From Dethiosulfatarculus sandiegensis (GTDB lineage: Bacteria > Desulfobacterota > Desulfarculia > Desulfarculales > Desulfarculaceae), in contig NZ_AZAC01000056.1 of assembly GCF_000931935.2 (NCBI RefSeq), positions 186,001-250,000 on the forward strand: a DNA stretch of 64,000 bases. The letters are read 5' to 3'. The notes beneath the pieces were generated by a model, which was given only the letters and a program-made list of their open reading frames with translations, was not told where the DNA came from and did no database searches. Both the position numbers and the translations under genes were made by a program. The first letter of the stretch is position 1; the number at the start of each line of letters is the position of its first letter. Shown in pieces: positions 27,394-35,562 of the stretch.

Positions 27394-28566
27394 ATGTCGG
27401 GGATTCTCTATATAGACGCTTGCGGTGGTGTGGCCGGAGATATGCTGGCCGGGGCCTTTCTTGACCTTGGATGGCCCTTTTCGGAGCTGGAGAAATTAGT
27501 TCAGGCCTTGGGCCTGGAAGGTGTGGAGGTGAGGGAGGTTTACCTGGATCATATGGGGATCGCCTGCCGCCGCATCGAGGTGATTGCCCCGCCTGAGCAG
27601 CCCTTCAGGGGAGTGGCCCAGGTCAAGGAGATCTTGAGTTGCCTGCCTGAGGAGGTCAAAGGCCCTGCGGAGCGGGTTTTTGAGCGTATGTCCCTGGCCG
27701 AGGGCAAGGTGCATGGCGTTTCACCCGAGGAAGTGCATTTTCACGAGGTAGGAGCTGTTGACGCCATGGTGGATGTTATCGCCACCTGTGGGGCCCTGGC
27801 CTGGCTCAAGCCCGATCAAGTAGTCTGCTCGCCTTTGCCTCTGGGACGGGGATTCGTGGACTGCGCCCATGGCAGATTGCCCTTGCCCGCACCCGCGGTT
27901 TTGGGGCTTTTGGAAGGGGCTCCGGTAAGATCCTGGGTTGAGCAGGAGGAGACAGTTACGCCCACAGGCGCGGCCCTGGTGAGCACCCTGGCCCACAGCT
28001 TTGGCGATCTGCCCCAGATGAAGATAAAAAGTTCCGGCACCGGAGGCGGTGAACGCCCTTCCAGGCTTAGTCCCAACATTGTTCGGGTTATCTGGGGAGA
28101 GGGGCGGATTCTGCCCGAGGCCAGGCAGGTGGTGGAGATAACCTGCCATCTGGATGACCAGACCCCGGAGGACCTGCCCATGGTGCTGGACCGCTTTATG
28201 AAAGCCGGGGCCCTTGATGCCAGTGCTGCCCCTCTTTATATGAAAAAGGGGCGTCCGGGTTTGCGGGTCATGGTTTCCTGCTCGCCGGAAAAGGCTGAAG
28301 AAATGGCCCAACTGGTATTGGAACAGACAACTTCTCTGGGTGTGCGCATCACCCGCACCGAGAGGCGTTGCGTTCCCAGGGAGATCGTGACCGTGGAAAG
28401 CCCCTGGGGCCCGGCCAGGGTCAAGCGCACCAGGGTAGCCGGTTTATGGTGCATGCATCCCGAGGCCGATGATGTACTGCGCATCAGCAAAGAGACCGGG
28501 CTGGCTCCGTTTATGGTGCGCCAAGGCATTATAAGCGCCCTGGAAAGGCAGGAGCAAAAGGCCTGA
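27394..28566 (+). CDS. larC: Nickel-pincer cofactor biosynthesis protein LarC (TIGR00299 family)
   Basis: 390 aa, the usual length. It begins ILYIDACGGVAGDMLAGAFLDLG and contains VHFHEVGAVDAMVDVIATCGAL, SPLPLGRGFVDCAHGRLPLPAPA and TPTGAALVSTLA, all LarC signatures. A C-terminal part has LDDQTPEDLPMVLDRF and YMKKGRPGLR. LarC inserts nickel into the pincer cofactor of lactate racemase-type enzymes, using CTP. Here larA, larB and larE are not adjacent. It follows lon with a 9-bp gap and ends before two strong hairpins. Confidence 0.92.
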   Translation: MSGILYIDACGGVAGDMLAGAFLDLGWPFSELEKLVQALGLEGVEVREVYLDHMGIACRRIEVIAPPEQPFRGVAQVKEILSCLPEEVKGPAERVFERMSLAEGKVHGVSPEEVHFHEVGAVDAMVDVIATCGALAWLKPDQVVCSPLPLGRGFVDCAHGRLPLPAPAVLGLLEGAPVRSWVEQEETVTPTGAALVSTLAHSFGDLPQMKIKSSGTGGGERPSRLSPNIVRVIWGEGRILPEARQVVEITCHLDDQTPEDLPMVLDRFMKAGALDASAAPLYMKKGRPGLRVMVSCSPEKAEEMAQLVLEQTTSLGVRITRTERRCVPREIVTVESPWGPARVKRTRVAGLWCMHPEADDVLRISKETGLAPFMVRQGIISALERQEQKA

Positions 28567-28621
28567 CCAAGGTTTAAGGAATAAACTCGCTGATAAATCC
28601 ATCCCGGACTTGGTCAGATGC

Positions 28622-28651
28622 CACTTGGCAAAAACGTGGTCTTGCCAAGTG
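28622..28651. terminator. First hairpin downstream of larC
   Basis: CACTTGGCAA pairs perfectly with TTGCCAAGTG over a 10-nt loop. It has no T-run and sits 25 bp before the larger terminator. Confidence 0.5.
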
Positions 28652-28675
28652 CCCCGTACACAGGCTGTTTGTCAG

Positions 28676-28728
28676 AAGCCTTAAAAAATGCCCGGAAGTT
28701 TTCAACTCCCGGGCATTTTTTAAGGCTT
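28676..28728. terminator. Strong bidirectional-type terminator after larC
   Basis: A perfect 20-bp stem (28676-28695 with 28709-28728) with a 13-nt loop. The stem contains an A6 run on one arm and T6 on the other, so it can form a U-tract terminator in either direction. Confidence 0.88.
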
Positions 28729-28920
28729 GAATTTTGTGAAAACTTACTTTATAAGTTGTTTTTTATTAAATTAAGACCAGCTCATCGGTAAGGTCCACTG
28801 CCATTGGCTGTTTTACTTAATTAGCGCATATTTTGGAGCTTTGGCGGTTTTCTATCGAATTTGAGATTTGATCCGGTCAGACTTAAAGGTGATCCCACAG
28901 TTGATGGGTTTTGTTTTTTT

Positions 28921-28935
28921 TGCAACTTTGTTGCA
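28921..28935. promoter_or_regulatory. Candidate Zur operator upstream of znuA
   Basis: TGCAAC-TTT-GTTGCA is a perfect 6-bp inverted repeat with a 3-bp spacer, about 105 bp before znuA. A weak promoter (TTGCAT 28930-28935, 18-bp spacer, CACAAT 28954-28959) overlaps it. The operon encodes its own Fur-family regulator. The rest of the 28567-29039 gap shows only the larC hairpins. Confidence 0.5.
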
Positions 28936-29039
28936 TTTTGCCTGCCTGAGACTCACAATTAATCCCAGAAAGTTAAAACGCTTTGTTTGATGGCTCAAGG
29001 CCTTTCACATAAATCCTAAATAGGGATGGGGGATCTGAG

Positions 29040-30002
29040 ATGACAGCTTTGTTTGCAAAACGCCTTTTACCCGGGCAAAAGGTTTTTAAAACGGGTTTTG
29101 TTTTTTCCTTGTTAATTGTCAGTGCGTTACTGATGAGCCTGGTCCGGCCTGATAGTGCCTTGGCCGGAGATCGGCTGAAGGTGTTTGTTAGTATAACGCC
29201 TCAGAAATACTTTGTGGAGCGCATCGCAGGGGACCTGGCACAGGTCGAGGTGATGGTCCCCAAGGCCGCTTCTCCGGCAACTTATGAACCCAAGCCCGCG
29301 CAAATGGCGGCCTTGCAAAAGGCCAGGGCTTATTTTGCCATTGGGGTGCCTTTTGAAAAGACCTGGCTGCCCAGGATAACGGCGGCAAATCCCGGCATGC
29401 GAATCGTTTTCACTCAGGCCAAGGTGCCCAGGGTGGATGTAACCACCCGAAAACCCGTTAAGGGCCATGAATCAGGCCCTGATTCCGCACACGGCGGTCA
29501 CAAACACACAGCAGGCGCAGACCCCCATATCTGGCTTTCTCCGCCCCTGGTGGCTATCCAGGCACAAGCAATTTTGCGGGAGTTAAAGTACCTGGACCCG
29601 GCTAATAAGGGTGTTTATGAAAGTAATTATCAGGCCTTTAAAAAACAAATCGCCTCGCTGGACGAGGAGCTGCGCCAGGCCTTCAGCCGGGTCTCCGGCA
29701 AAAACCGCCTGATGGTGTTTCATCCGGCCTGGGGCTATTTTGCCGATGCCTATGGCCTTAAGCAGATACCAGTGGAAAAGGAAGGCAAGGAACCCACTCC
29801 TCGGGGGCTCATGGCTTTGATCAAGCAGGCCAGGGAACTGGAGGTCAAGGTGATATTTGTGCAGCCGCAGTTTTCCACCAAGGCGGCTTCTTCCGTGGCC
29901 CAGGCCATCGGCGGCAAGGTGCTGAAAATAGATCCCCTGGCCCTTGATTGGGCCGCTAATTTGAAAAAGGCCGCCCTTGAGATGAAAAAGGCCCTGCGCT
30001 GA
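29040..30002 (+). CDS. znuA: Zinc/metal ABC transporter substrate-binding protein (ZnuA/TroA family)
   Basis: 320 aa. A long signal peptide ends near residue 42 (DSALA-GDRL). The mature part starts KVFVSITPQKYFVERIAGDLAQVEVMV, typical of cluster 9 binding proteins. A His-rich loop (GHESGPDSAHGGHKHTAG) precedes the metal-ligand region DPHIWLSP; a further histidine lies in MVFHPAWGYFADAYGL. Such loops occur in zinc-binding ZnuA. The protein captures zinc in the periplasm for ZnuBC. ATG at 29040 follows a G-rich site. It is the first gene of the znuA-znuC-znuB-zur operon. Confidence 0.93.
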   Translation: MTALFAKRLLPGQKVFKTGFVFSLLIVSALLMSLVRPDSALAGDRLKVFVSITPQKYFVERIAGDLAQVEVMVPKAASPATYEPKPAQMAALQKARAYFAIGVPFEKTWLPRITAANPGMRIVFTQAKVPRVDVTTRKPVKGHESGPDSAHGGHKHTAGADPHIWLSPPLVAIQAQAILRELKYLDPANKGVYESNYQAFKKQIASLDEELRQAFSRVSGKNRLMVFHPAWGYFADAYGLKQIPVEKEGKEPTPRGLMALIKQARELEVKVIFVQPQFSTKAASSVAQAIGGKVLKIDPLALDWAANLKKAALEMKKALR

Positions 30003-30056
30003 AACGTGGATCAGGATTAATCATTTGCAGGAAAAAACAGATACGGGGACAGTGTT

Positions 30057-30836
30057 TTGAGTGAACCGGTAATTGAAATAAAAAACCTTTACTACTCCTA
30101 CGGTAGGGGGCAGGTCTTGAATGGGGTGAGCCTTACCGTGGAACAGGGTGATTATGTTGCCTTTTTAGGTCCCAACGGAGGAGGGAAAAGCACCCTGTTG
30201 AAGATCATGGCCGGGGTGATCGCCCCGGACAGGGGATCGGTTCGGGTCTTGGGAAGGAAAATGCCCGGAACCCCCAAGGGGGTGGGGTATGTGCCCCAGG
30301 AGATAACCAACGGCACGGGACTGCCGGTGACAGTGGAAGAAGTGGTTCTCATGGGGCGGCTCACCGCCGGGTTCAAGTTTTTCGGCTGGGGTAAAAAAGA
30401 CCGCGCGGCCGCCGCACAGGCCCTGGAGTGGGTGGGTATGGGAGCATACCTGAAGGAGCAGGTGGATAAACTCTCCGGCGGCCAGCGTCAAAGGGTTTTT
30501 ATTGCCCGCGCCCTGGTCGACAACCCCAGCCTTTTGCTTCTGGATGAGCCCACCTCCAGTGTGGATCGCACCTGGCAAGGGCGTTTTTACGATCTCCTGG
30601 CTGAATTGAACGAGAGCATGACCATTGTTTTGGTCAGCCATGACTTAAACGTCATTTCAACCCATGTAAAGAGCGTGGCCTGCGTGAATCATACGGTTTT
30701 CCACCATCATTCAGCCGAAATCACGCCCGAGATGATGCAAAAGACCTATAACTGCCCGGTGGAGTTGGTGGCCCACGGCATGCCCCATCGGGTGCTGGCC
30801 CTGCACAACCATCAGGAGGAGGATGAAGATGCTTGA
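30057..30836 (+). CDS. znuC: Zinc ABC transporter ATP-binding protein ZnuC
   Basis: 259 aa with Walker A GPNGGGKST, Q-loop VPQEITNGTGLPVTVEEVVLMGR, signature LSGGQRQR, Walker B LLLLDEPTSSVD and H-loop LVSHDLNVI. The C-terminal part is His-rich (NHTVFHHHSAEITPEM). It starts at TTG 30057 with a GGGG site about 8 nt upstream, giving MSEPVIEIKNLYYSYG. Its end overlaps the start of znuB, so the two are translationally coupled. It powers zinc import from ZnuA through ZnuB. Confidence 0.92.
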   Translation: MSEPVIEIKNLYYSYGRGQVLNGVSLTVEQGDYVAFLGPNGGGKSTLLKIMAGVIAPDRGSVRVLGRKMPGTPKGVGYVPQEITNGTGLPVTVEEVVLMGRLTAGFKFFGWGKKDRAAAAQALEWVGMGAYLKEQVDKLSGGQRQRVFIARALVDNPSLLLLDEPTSSVDRTWQGRFYDLLAELNESMTIVLVSHDLNVISTHVKSVACVNHTVFHHHSAEITPEMMQKTYNCPVELVAHGMPHRVLALHNHQEEDEDA

Positions 30837-31647
30837 GGCCCTCCAGATGGAGTTTATGCAAAACGCAATCCTGGCCGGTCTTCTGGCCAGCCTGGCTTGC
30901 GGAGTGATCGGTTCCCTGGTGGTGGTGAATCGGATAGTGTTCATCTCCGGCGGCATCGCCCACACTGCTTACGGCGGAATCGGCCTGGCCTTTTTTCTGG
31001 GCATCAGCCCGCTTTTGGGAGCGGTGGGGTTCACCTTGAGCGCGGCTTTGATCATGGCCTGGATAACCCTTAAAAACAAAAAAAGGGCAGACACCATAAT
31101 CGGAGTAATCTGGGCCTTGGGCATGGCTATGGGCGTAATTTTGATGGACCTCACGCCCGGGTACAACGTGGATCTGATGAGCTATCTGTTTGGCTCCATC
31201 CTGGCGGTTCCATCAAGCGATCTTTATTTCATAGCCGCCTTGGACCTGCTCTGCCTGGGGCTGGTGTTTCTTTTTTATCCCCGTTTTCTGGCCATCTCCT
31301 ATGACGAGCAGTTTGCCGTCTCCCGGGGGGTGCCGGTAAGGGCTTTGTATTATTTGCTGGTGGTGATGATAGCCCTGGTGGTGGTATTTTTGATCCGGGT
31401 GGTGGGGCTTTTACTGGTCATCGCCTTATTGACCATTCCCACTTATATGGCGGAGGGTTGGTGCAGGTCACTGAAATCCATGATGTTTGTTTCATCATTA
31501 CTCTGCGGGTTCTTCACCATTGTAGGCTTGATGCTGTCTTATGTCTTTAATCTCACCTCAGGTGCGAGTATTATCTGTGTGGCTGGAATTTTCTTTTTCG
31601 CTTCGCTTTTGCTGAACCCCCTGTTACCGGCCGGGACTGGACAATGA
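30829..31647 (+). CDS. znuB: Zinc ABC transporter permease ZnuB
   Basis: About 272 aa with eight or so membrane segments. The family block GVIGSLVVVNRIVFISGGIAHTAYGGIGLAFFLG includes the conserved ISGGIAH, and the region RVVGLLLVIALLTIPTYMA is the usual C-terminal core. The ATG at 30829 is 9 nt after AGGAGG; an ATG at 30823 is too close to it. The stop overlaps the start of the zur gene (ATGA). It forms the inner-membrane channel of the zinc importer. Confidence 0.92.
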   Translation: MLEALQMEFMQNAILAGLLASLACGVIGSLVVVNRIVFISGGIAHTAYGGIGLAFFLGISPLLGAVGFTLSAALIMAWITLKNKKRADTIIGVIWALGMAMGVILMDLTPGYNVDLMSYLFGSILAVPSSDLYFIAALDLLCLGLVFLFYPRFLAISYDEQFAVSRGVPVRALYYLLVVMIALVVVFLIRVVGLLLVIALLTIPTYMAEGWCRSLKSMMFVSSLLCGFFTIVGLMLSYVFNLTSGASIICVAGIFFFASLLLNPLLPAGTGQ

Positions 31648-32087
31648 AAGGCTTGGATCTTAAACGTTTGCTCACCGAGGCAGGGTTGAAACCCACCAGC
31701 CGCAGGCTGCTTTTGCTCTCTGTGCTGGAGGAGGGAGAAAAGCCCCTCTCAGCCACTGAACTGTTTAAAAAGGCCCGGCAAAAGGGACCCATTGACCGGG
31801 TGACGGTCTACAGGCTTTTGGAAACGTTTTTCAAGGCCGGTCTGCTGGATCGCCTGAAATCAGGCAGCAGGGCCTTTTGCTATCATTTGGTCGCCGGTCC
31901 AGGCAGGGAGAGCCACCCCCATTTTTACTGCAAGGCCTGCGGAGTCAAATCCTGCCTTGAGCCGGGTCTGGTCAAACTGGATTATTCACGTTTGAAAGAC
32001 CTTTACCCTGCCCAGGTGGATCACCTTGAGGTCACCCTGGAAGGACTTTGTCCGGCCTGTCTGGCCCGTACGCGGAAAAAAGGATAA
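31644..32087 (+). CDS. zur: Fur-family metal regulator, probably Zur
   Basis: 147 aa with a winged-helix N-terminal domain (LTEAGLKPTSRRLLLLSVLEEG and RVTVYRLLETFFKAGLL recognition helix) and a metal-binding dimerisation domain. The motif HPHFYCKACG and the later CPAC give the paired cysteines of the structural zinc site. The start overlaps the znuB stop by 4 bp, so it is translated with the transporter. This position supports zinc-sensing Zur rather than iron-sensing Fur. It would repress the operon, perhaps through the inverted repeat at 28921. The terminator at 32090 follows. Confidence 0.9.
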   Translation: MKGLDLKRLLTEAGLKPTSRRLLLLSVLEEGEKPLSATELFKKARQKGPIDRVTVYRLLETFFKAGLLDRLKSGSRAFCYHLVAGPGRESHPHFYCKACGVKSCLEPGLVKLDYSRLKDLYPAQVDHLEVTLEGLCPACLARTRKKG

Positions 32088-32089
32088 AA

Positions 32090-32128
32090 GCCAGTGCACG
32101 GTGCAGGACACACCCTGCACTGGCGTTT
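32090..32128 (+). terminator. Terminator after zur
   Basis: GCCAGTGCA pairs with TGCACTGGC (32116-32124), followed by GTTTT. An inner GTGCAGG/CCTGCAC pairing gives an alternative stem. It separates zur from the convergent hydrolase gene. Confidence 0.7.
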
Positions 32129-32138
32129 TATAAAATAA

Positions 32139-33119
32139 TCAGGGTCTGATTGTGCTGAAAAGACGGTTTTGTTTTTCGGCAATCAGGCCCCTTTTTTTGA
32201 GCTCCTCCAGGATATCACGTTTCACCGGTTCGTATTCGCCGTTGAAATACCGATCCACGGTTTCCTGAAACCAGGGGACGCTCTTAAGGTGCTGGACAAA
32301 ATCTTGCCTCAAGGGGTTGTTCAGCATCATCAGGGTGAATATGAAGATCCGTTTTATCTGGTCGCGGGCCATTTTTTCCGGGTCCTTGAGATACGACTTA
32401 AGGCGTCTGTCCGCCTTGACCAGGGCCTTTGGCGCATTTTTAAAGCACGGCCCGTGCCCCGGGCAGACAAGCCCGACTTCAAGCCTGCCAAGGCTTTCCA
32501 GAGACTGTCTGGCCTTTATTACACAATCTTCCCCCTCCACCAGGGGAGTCATGGCGGCCAGGTCGTTTTCCCAAAGGGCGTCCGAGGAGATAAGCAGTTT
32601 TTCCTTGGGGTTGTAAAGGCAGATTCCGTCGGCGGCATGGCCGGGCGTATGGATCACCATGAATTCATGATCGCCAAGGCTAAGCATATCCCGGTCATGC
32701 AGAGTAAGATCGGCGGAAAAGAATTCGGCTTTATGACCATAGTAACTCCACCAAGGCGAGCGGCTGTCCTTTCGCTCCATGAACTTCCTGCCCAGGGGAT
32801 GCAGGGCCACCCGGCAGTTGGAGGCTTTTTGTATGGTCCGGTTGCCGCCGATATGGTCTGAGTGGGTGTGAGTGGAGACAATAAGCCTTACCTGGCTGAA
32901 TTTTACTCCCAGGGAGTTCAGTATTTTTTCGGTCTGCTCCAGACAGGTGAGATAGCCGGTGTCGATAAGGGCTTTATAAGGTCTTGTCAGCACAAAGTGA
33001 TTGGCGTTTAGAAAACCCCTTTCACAGAAAAAAAGACCCTTTAAAATTTCTACCGGTTCTTTCATGCGCACAACGGCCCCAAGGTGATGCAAACCTTGGG
33101 GCAGCTTGCCCGGTTTCAA
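32139..33119 (-). CDS. Metallo-beta-lactamase-fold hydrolase
   Basis: Up to 326 aa. The metal-binding motif is THTHSDHIGGN (H-x-H-x-D-H), and further ligands lie in VIHTPGHAADGICLY and LVCPGHGP. After the hydrolase domain comes a helical C-terminal part of about 90 residues, as in LACTB2-like or related thioester or nucleic-acid hydrolases. The substrate is unknown. The start is uncertain: TTG at 33119 gives 18 extra residues that overlap a perfect 10-bp hairpin, whereas ATG at 33065 would put that hairpin in the leader. Neither has a strong ribosome site. No signal peptide is seen. Confidence 0.85.
   Translation of the reverse strand: MKPGKLPQGLHHLGAVVRMKEPVEILKGLFFCERGFLNANHFVLTRPYKALIDTGYLTCLEQTEKILNSLGVKFSQVRLIVSTHTHSDHIGGNRTIQKASNCRVALHPLGRKFMERKDSRSPWWSYYGHKAEFFSADLTLHDRDMLSLGDHEFMVIHTPGHAADGICLYNPKEKLLISSDALWENDLAAMTPLVEGEDCVIKARQSLESLGRLEVGLVCPGHGPCFKNAPKALVKADRRLKSYLKDPEKMARDQIKRIFIFTLMMLNNPLRQDFVQHLKSVPWFQETVDRYFNGEYEPVKRDILEELKKRGLIAEKQNRLFSTIRP
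33076..33102 (-). promoter_or_regulatory. Hairpin at the start of the hydrolase gene
   Basis: GCCCCAAGGT pairs perfectly with ACCTTGGGGC over a 7-nt loop. It lies 10 nt before the ATG at 33065, or inside the coding region if TTG 33119 is used. Confidence 0.4.
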
Positions 33120-33160
33120 GCGTCAAGTCAATGCCCTAAGCCGGAGAAGGGTGAGAACTT

Positions 33161-33634
33161 TCAGGATAACTCCTTGGTCATCTTGACACTTTCCATCAAA
33201 AGCCCGTCAGGCAGGTTGAAAAATGAGCGGGTGACATCCCGGTATCCCTGTTTTTGGTAAAAGGGGCGGGCATTCAGTGAGGCTTCCAATTGCAGAGAGG
33301 TGTGCCCCTCTTGCCGGGCTTTTTGTTCCAATTCGGTTAAAAGCGTTCGCCCCAGCCCTTTTCTTGAGTGGTCGGGGTGTACATACACCGCCCTGATTTC
33401 AGGGCCGTGGCGCAGGGCAAAACCGGCCGGTTCGTCAGCGTCCAGGGCCAAGAGCCATTGGGTTTGGGGCTCATTCAAGGCGCTTTCTATATCTGCCCGG
33501 GTAAAGGCACCGGTCCAGGCTTCTATTATCTCTTGGGAATAGTGTTCCCTGGCCATAACGCGCACCGCGTTTGAGTGGATGATGGGCAGGCTTTTCGCGT
33601 CGCCGGCCGCCAGGGGGCGTATGGAGATGCTCAT
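33161..33634 (-). CDS. GNAT-family N-acetyltransferase
   Basis: 157 aa. The acetyl-CoA binding region is EIRAVYVHPDHSRKGLGRTLLTELEQKAR, where RKGLGRTLL is the R/Q-x2-G-x-G/A motif. It is followed by LQLEASLNARPFYQKQGYRDV, the usual GNAT motif B. N-terminal residues RPLAAGDAKSLPIIHSNAVRVMAREHYSQEIIEAWTG resemble YafP/PhnO-type GNATs. A single-domain cytoplasmic enzyme with an unknown acceptor, possibly a small molecule or protein. It is on the minus strand between the TPR and hydrolase genes. Confidence 0.88.
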   Translation of the reverse strand: MSISIRPLAAGDAKSLPIIHSNAVRVMAREHYSQEIIEAWTGAFTRADIESALNEPQTQWLLALDADEPAGFALRHGPEIRAVYVHPDHSRKGLGRTLLTELEQKARQEGHTSLQLEASLNARPFYQKQGYRDVTRSFFNLPDGLLMESVKMTKELS

Positions 33635-33672
33635 TTGTCTTTTCCGCAGGGAATGGAGGTGATGAAGAAACC

Positions 33673-34095
33673 CTATTGACCTTTGAGATAGTTGAGCCGA
33701 GCCGCGTAGTCTTTATCGCCGGGCGCGATCTTGACCGCCTGCATGGCATCTTCCAGGGCCAGTTTGGGAAGGTTTTTGCGCTCAAAGCAGAAACTGCGGT
33801 TGTAATAGGCCTGGGCATAGGAGGGATCTGCCTTAAGGGCCAGGTTGAACTGGGCTATGGCCTGATCGACCTGACCCTGATCATCCAGGGCGCACCCCAG
33901 GTTGGTTCTGGCCACGGCCAGGTTTGCCTTGGAAAGCTTGCCCGAGGCTATGGCCTTTTGATAAAGGCTTGTCGCCTTGGCAAGGTCTCCTTTGGCCGCG
34001 GCCTGGTTGCCTTGGTCTATGAGGCCGCTGGGGGAAGCCAGGGCCAGGGAAACGGGAAGTAGACACAACAAAAGCAGCGGGATAAGTTTTTTCAT
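33673..34095 (-). CDS. Exported TPR-repeat protein
   Basis: 140 aa. Signal peptide MKKLIPLLLLCLLPVSLALA with cleavage near residue 20. The mature part is built of three TPR units: DQGNQAAAKGDLAKATSLYQKAI, AVARTNLGCALDDQGQVDQAIAQFNLALKADPSYAQAYYNRSFCFERKNLPK-like units, and a final EDAMQAVKIAPGDKDYAARL. TPRs mediate protein contacts, so this is likely a periplasmic adaptor. It begins 15 bp after the FliD-like gene stop, suggesting coexpression with that gene. Function unknown. Confidence 0.85.
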   Translation of the reverse strand: MKKLIPLLLLCLLPVSLALASPSGLIDQGNQAAAKGDLAKATSLYQKAIASGKLSKANLAVARTNLGCALDDQGQVDQAIAQFNLALKADPSYAQAYYNRSFCFERKNLPKLALEDAMQAVKIAPGDKDYAARLNYLKGQ

Positions 34096-34110
34096 TTTTA
34101 TTTTTCCGGT

Positions 34111-35436
34111 TCAGTAATAGCCGTTGATAATGCCGTCTGTTAAATGTTCCAAAAGGGCCCAGGCTTCTTGCCTGGCCTGCAGGTTCGACCGGGTCGCCGG
34201 TTGGGCGGCAAAGGCGTCTTCTTCCAGATCGAGAATTTGGTCCAGCTTGGTTTTCAGCCTTCCCATCCAGCCATCATCATCCAGAACCTTTGCCTTCACC
34301 TGGCTGTAGTTATCTGTCAATTGCCCTGGGAATTCACTCAATACCTTCATCTTCCCCTGGGGCGAGGCCTGTAGACCCATTTCAAAAAGTTGCCTGGATT
34401 GATCTTCCAAAGGCCGGATCACCCTGTCTTTCAAGGAGGGTCTCAGGAGGTCTGAGTTTAAATCCAGATAATCCACCAGACTGTTGTATTCGTCAATGAT
34501 CTTTTGCAAATCCCGGTTGAGTTCTTCGCCGCCCTTTAAAACTTCTATCTCCACCATGCCGTTGGTTGCGTCCTTGATCTCGGCGTTTAAATGCCCGTCG
34601 GCCAGGCTGAGTTGATTTGTGCTTTGCTCCCTTATGGCGCCTCCTGAATAAACCATGGCCGCTTGGGGGGGAAGCCCCCGGTCAAGGCCGTAGTCAGAGA
34701 TCAGAGATTCACCTTCTGTGTCTGTGAAATGAAAATCAGGCCCCATGCCCGCCTCACTGGACTCCACCACCAGGCGGACCACCCGATTCATGGGTCTGGT
34801 TCTGGGGGCCGGGTCCCAGGCATCCTCAAAGGAATATTCCAGCCGGGCGGTTAATTGAGAGCTTTGTGACTCAATAAGAATGCCGAGCCGCTCCAGGAAT
34901 TCTTCCTGGGTGTCTGTGTTGTCCTCGGTATTGTTGACCGTTACGCTGACTTCCTTTTCTTCACCATCAAGATTAAGGATAAAGGTGTGTTCACCGTCGG
35001 CCAGATTCACCTCCTCTATGGGATTTTGCCCCTGGCTTTGGATAACCTGGCCCCTGGCCGGGTGGTACACCTTGACCGAATAGGAAGAGGGCCAGGGCGC
35101 TTCCTGATCCGCCTCGGCGCTTAAGGCCTGGGGTTCCGAACTTTTGGCGTATTTATAATACGGCAGCAGATCGGTCTGGGGTACGGTTAAGTCATCTATG
35201 TTTTGGGCCAGGTTCGCCACCCTGCTCCGAACCTGAGACAGGACTCTTTCCTGTTCCTGTTGAAAGACCTCTTCCTTCAGGTTGGAGCGGCGGCTCGCGA
35301 GATAAAGGCTTAAAGGGGATTCATACTCCGGCTTTTTATCCGAAAGGGTTTCCCGTTTCACCGAGGGACTGCGTTTAGCCGGGGTGATCAACACCGGTTT
35401 TTCCAAGAGTTCTTTATATTTGATAGTGACGCTCAA
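34111..35436 (-). CDS. FliD-like (flagellar hook-associated protein 2) protein
   Basis: 441 aa, no signal peptide. The order of features resembles FliD: a basic N-terminal stretch and coiled-coil (about 45-85), a SYSVKVYHPARGQVIQS segment like the FliD SYSVEV-LA-xQ region (about 118-135), a flagellin-IN-like part GEHTFILNLDGEEKEVSVTVNN, and a C-terminal helical domain with LQKIIDEYNSLVDYLDLNSDLLRPSLKDR and GLQASPQGKMKVLSE. In FliD the last region is the GI-x-DG-L-L motif. No other flagellar gene is nearby and similarity is by pattern only, so it could be an unrelated filament or surface protein. It precedes a TPR gene. Confidence 0.5.
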   Translation of the reverse strand: MSVTIKYKELLEKPVLITPAKRSPSVKRETLSDKKPEYESPLSLYLASRRSNLKEEVFQQEQERVLSQVRSRVANLAQNIDDLTVPQTDLLPYYKYAKSSEPQALSAEADQEAPWPSSYSVKVYHPARGQVIQSQGQNPIEEVNLADGEHTFILNLDGEEKEVSVTVNNTEDNTDTQEEFLERLGILIESQSSQLTARLEYSFEDAWDPAPRTRPMNRVVRLVVESSEAGMGPDFHFTDTEGESLISDYGLDRGLPPQAAMVYSGGAIREQSTNQLSLADGHLNAEIKDATNGMVEIEVLKGGEELNRDLQKIIDEYNSLVDYLDLNSDLLRPSLKDRVIRPLEDQSRQLFEMGLQASPQGKMKVLSEFPGQLTDNYSQVKAKVLDDDGWMGRLKTKLDQILDLEEDAFAAQPATRSNLQARQEAWALLEHLTDGIINGYY

Positions 35437-35562
35437 GTAATTGGCTCCCTGGCGTTTTAGATACAGCCATACACTTACGATATCGGTATAAAGGGAGCAA
35501 ATCTTGAATCAAGAATTTTGATATGTTTAATTCTTAAGTCTCGGCTGAGGTAAAGGCGTTAA

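Noticed and set aside
32169-32861. 230-aa plus-strand open frame
   Set aside because: It is antisense to the MBL hydrolase, whose metal motif lies in the opposite strand.
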